Source of the DNA: Eggerthellaceae bacterium
GTDB taxonomy: Bacteria; Actinomycetota; Coriobacteriia; Coriobacteriales; Eggerthellaceae
Reading direction: 5' to 3'
Assembly: GCA_017960005.1 (NCBI GenBank)
Contig: JAGCZM010000102.1
Location: 1 to 6,527, forward strand
DNA: 6,527 bases
Shown: positions 5,910 to 6,527 of the stretch, one piece after another
Position numbering within the stretch: the stretch's first letter is position 1
Layout: every line of letters starts with the position of its first letter
Made by a program: the position numbers and the translations under genes
Notes under the pieces: model-generated
The model's input: only the letters and a program-made list of their open reading frames with translations
Told to the model about the DNA's origin: nothing
Databases searched by the model: none

Positions 5910-6527
5910 TTACGATAAAGCGCGAGCGAGTGCTTCCAGAGCGCAGATGCATGTCTGATTTCTGATTTCGTTTCTGTTTCCTTTGAATTTATGCTCTTCG
6001 ACGTTGACATTGCCGTCGAAAAGCACGGCGATATAGACCAATCCGACTTCGTTTCTGCGCTCGTCTTTATCGGGGCCGGCAACACCGGTCACCGCAACAC
6101 TCAAATGTGCTCCCAGACGCTCTGAAACCCCTTTTGCCATGGCAGAAGCACAAGATGCGCTTACAGCCCCGTCTTTTTCGATAACGGCGCCTTCAACGCC
6201 GAGTATTTCCTGTTTGACAGAAGTGGCATAACTGTTGATGCCACCTTTGATTACCGCAGAAGACCCCGGAACACTGGTCAAAGCCGCGCAGATCATGCCG
6301 CCTGTCAAACTTTCGGCACAGGCCAATGTGATTTGCTTTTCTATGGCCGCTTCGACGACATTGGACGCCAGGGCGGCACATTTCTCATCTACGCTGAACT
6401 CGACGGTGTTGTCATCGTCTTTTTCTTTGTCGTCGGATTTACCGAATCCGAGAACGTCTTTTGATTTTGCGATGTAATCGAGCATGGAGATGATGGTCAA
6501 TGCAACGGCCGCCAGCATGAACACCCA
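5910..6527 (-). CDS. CinA C-terminal domain (NMN deamidase type) fused to a PgsA-like C-terminal membrane segment, 5' end outside window
   Basis: 205 residues are visible and the frame is open at the window edge. Visible residues 1-26 (WVFMLAAVALTIIS, then MLDYIAKSKDVL) look like the last membrane helix and tail of CDP-diacylglycerol-glycerol-3-phosphate phosphatidyltransferase (PgsA). A highly charged linker (about 29-48) follows, then a complete CinA C-terminal domain (about 49-205). Its motifs are ESLTGG at 72-77 (usually ESCTGG), VPGSS at 86-90, SYATSVKQEILGV at 99-111, GAVS at 120-123, and TGVAGP at 147-152. CinA C-terminal (PncC-type) enzymes deamidate nicotinamide mononucleotide to nicotinate mononucleotide in NAD salvage. 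No in-frame ATG, GTG or TTG lies between the membrane segment and the domain, so the domain cannot have an independent start at its border. The N-terminal CinA (MoCF) domain is absent. Alternatively a start at GTG 6524 or ATG 6518 would give a membrane-anchored CinA domain. The CinA call is firm; the PgsA link rests on about 26 residues. Confidence 0.87.
   Translation of the reverse strand, partial: WVFMLAAVALTIISMLDYIAKSKDVLGFGKSDDKEKDDDNTVEFSVDEKCAALASNVVEAAIEKQITLACAESLTGGMICAALTSVPGSSAVIKGGINSYATSVKQEILGVEGAVIEKDGAVSASCASAMAKGVSERLGAHLSVAVTGVAGPDKDERRNEVGLVYIAVLFDGNVNVEEHKFKGNRNEIRNQTCICALEALARALS

Noticed and set aside
1..6527. Mobile element, CRISPR array, tRNA or defence island
   Set aside because: No transposase, integrase, phage-like gene, regularly spaced repeats or tRNA-like cloverleaf was seen. 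All genes are co-oriented housekeeping genes, so the window does not look like a transferred island.

Overview
The window looks like chromosomal housekeeping DNA from an actinobacterium, most likely of the class Coriobacteriia. This is an inference from three things: the gene order (cinA-type gene, recA, recX, rny, ATPase gene, spoVS, miaB), a SpoVS-like protein beside ordinary housekeeping genes, and an actinobacterial/Firmicutes-type LexA box. Base composition is moderate, and intergenic spacers are more AT-rich than the genes. No composition was computed and no search was run. Every convincing gene lies on the minus strand, so transcription runs from the high coordinates to the low ones.

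Layout from right to left: (1) 6527-5910, a frame open at the window edge that joins a PgsA-like last membrane segment to a CinA C-terminal (NMN deamidase type) domain and ends at a strong intrinsic terminator (5855-5885). (2) 5854-5658, a spacer with a possible 20-codon ORF and a near-consensus recA promoter whose 16-bp spacer holds a LexA/SOS box. (3) recA (5657-4563) followed after 12 bp by recX (4550-3960), which carries a 13-bp perfect hairpin in its early codons. (4) A 224-bp AT-rich spacer with a terminator-like hairpin and U-tract just upstream of the rny ribosome binding site. (5) rny, RNase Y (3735-2203). (6) An unnamed MutL-like GHKL ATPase with an internal helix-turn-helix-like segment (2149-1058), ending in tandem hairpins. 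(7) A good sigma-A type promoter (992-1020) driving spoVS (935-597) and, 8 bp later, miaB (588 to beyond position 1, partial).

The genes likely form three transcription units: pgsA-cinA (membrane phospholipid synthesis and NAD salvage), recA-recX (SOS-controlled recombination and its modulator) and spoVS-miaB (a small Alba-fold protein and tRNA 2-methylthiolation). Rny and the ATPase gene form either a fourth unit or read-through from recX. I saw no mobile element, CRISPR array, tRNA or rRNA. The points most worth a second look are the unnamed ATPase, the apparent PgsA-CinA fusion, and the hairpins in recX and in the rny leader. No clearly novel multi-gene system is visible.
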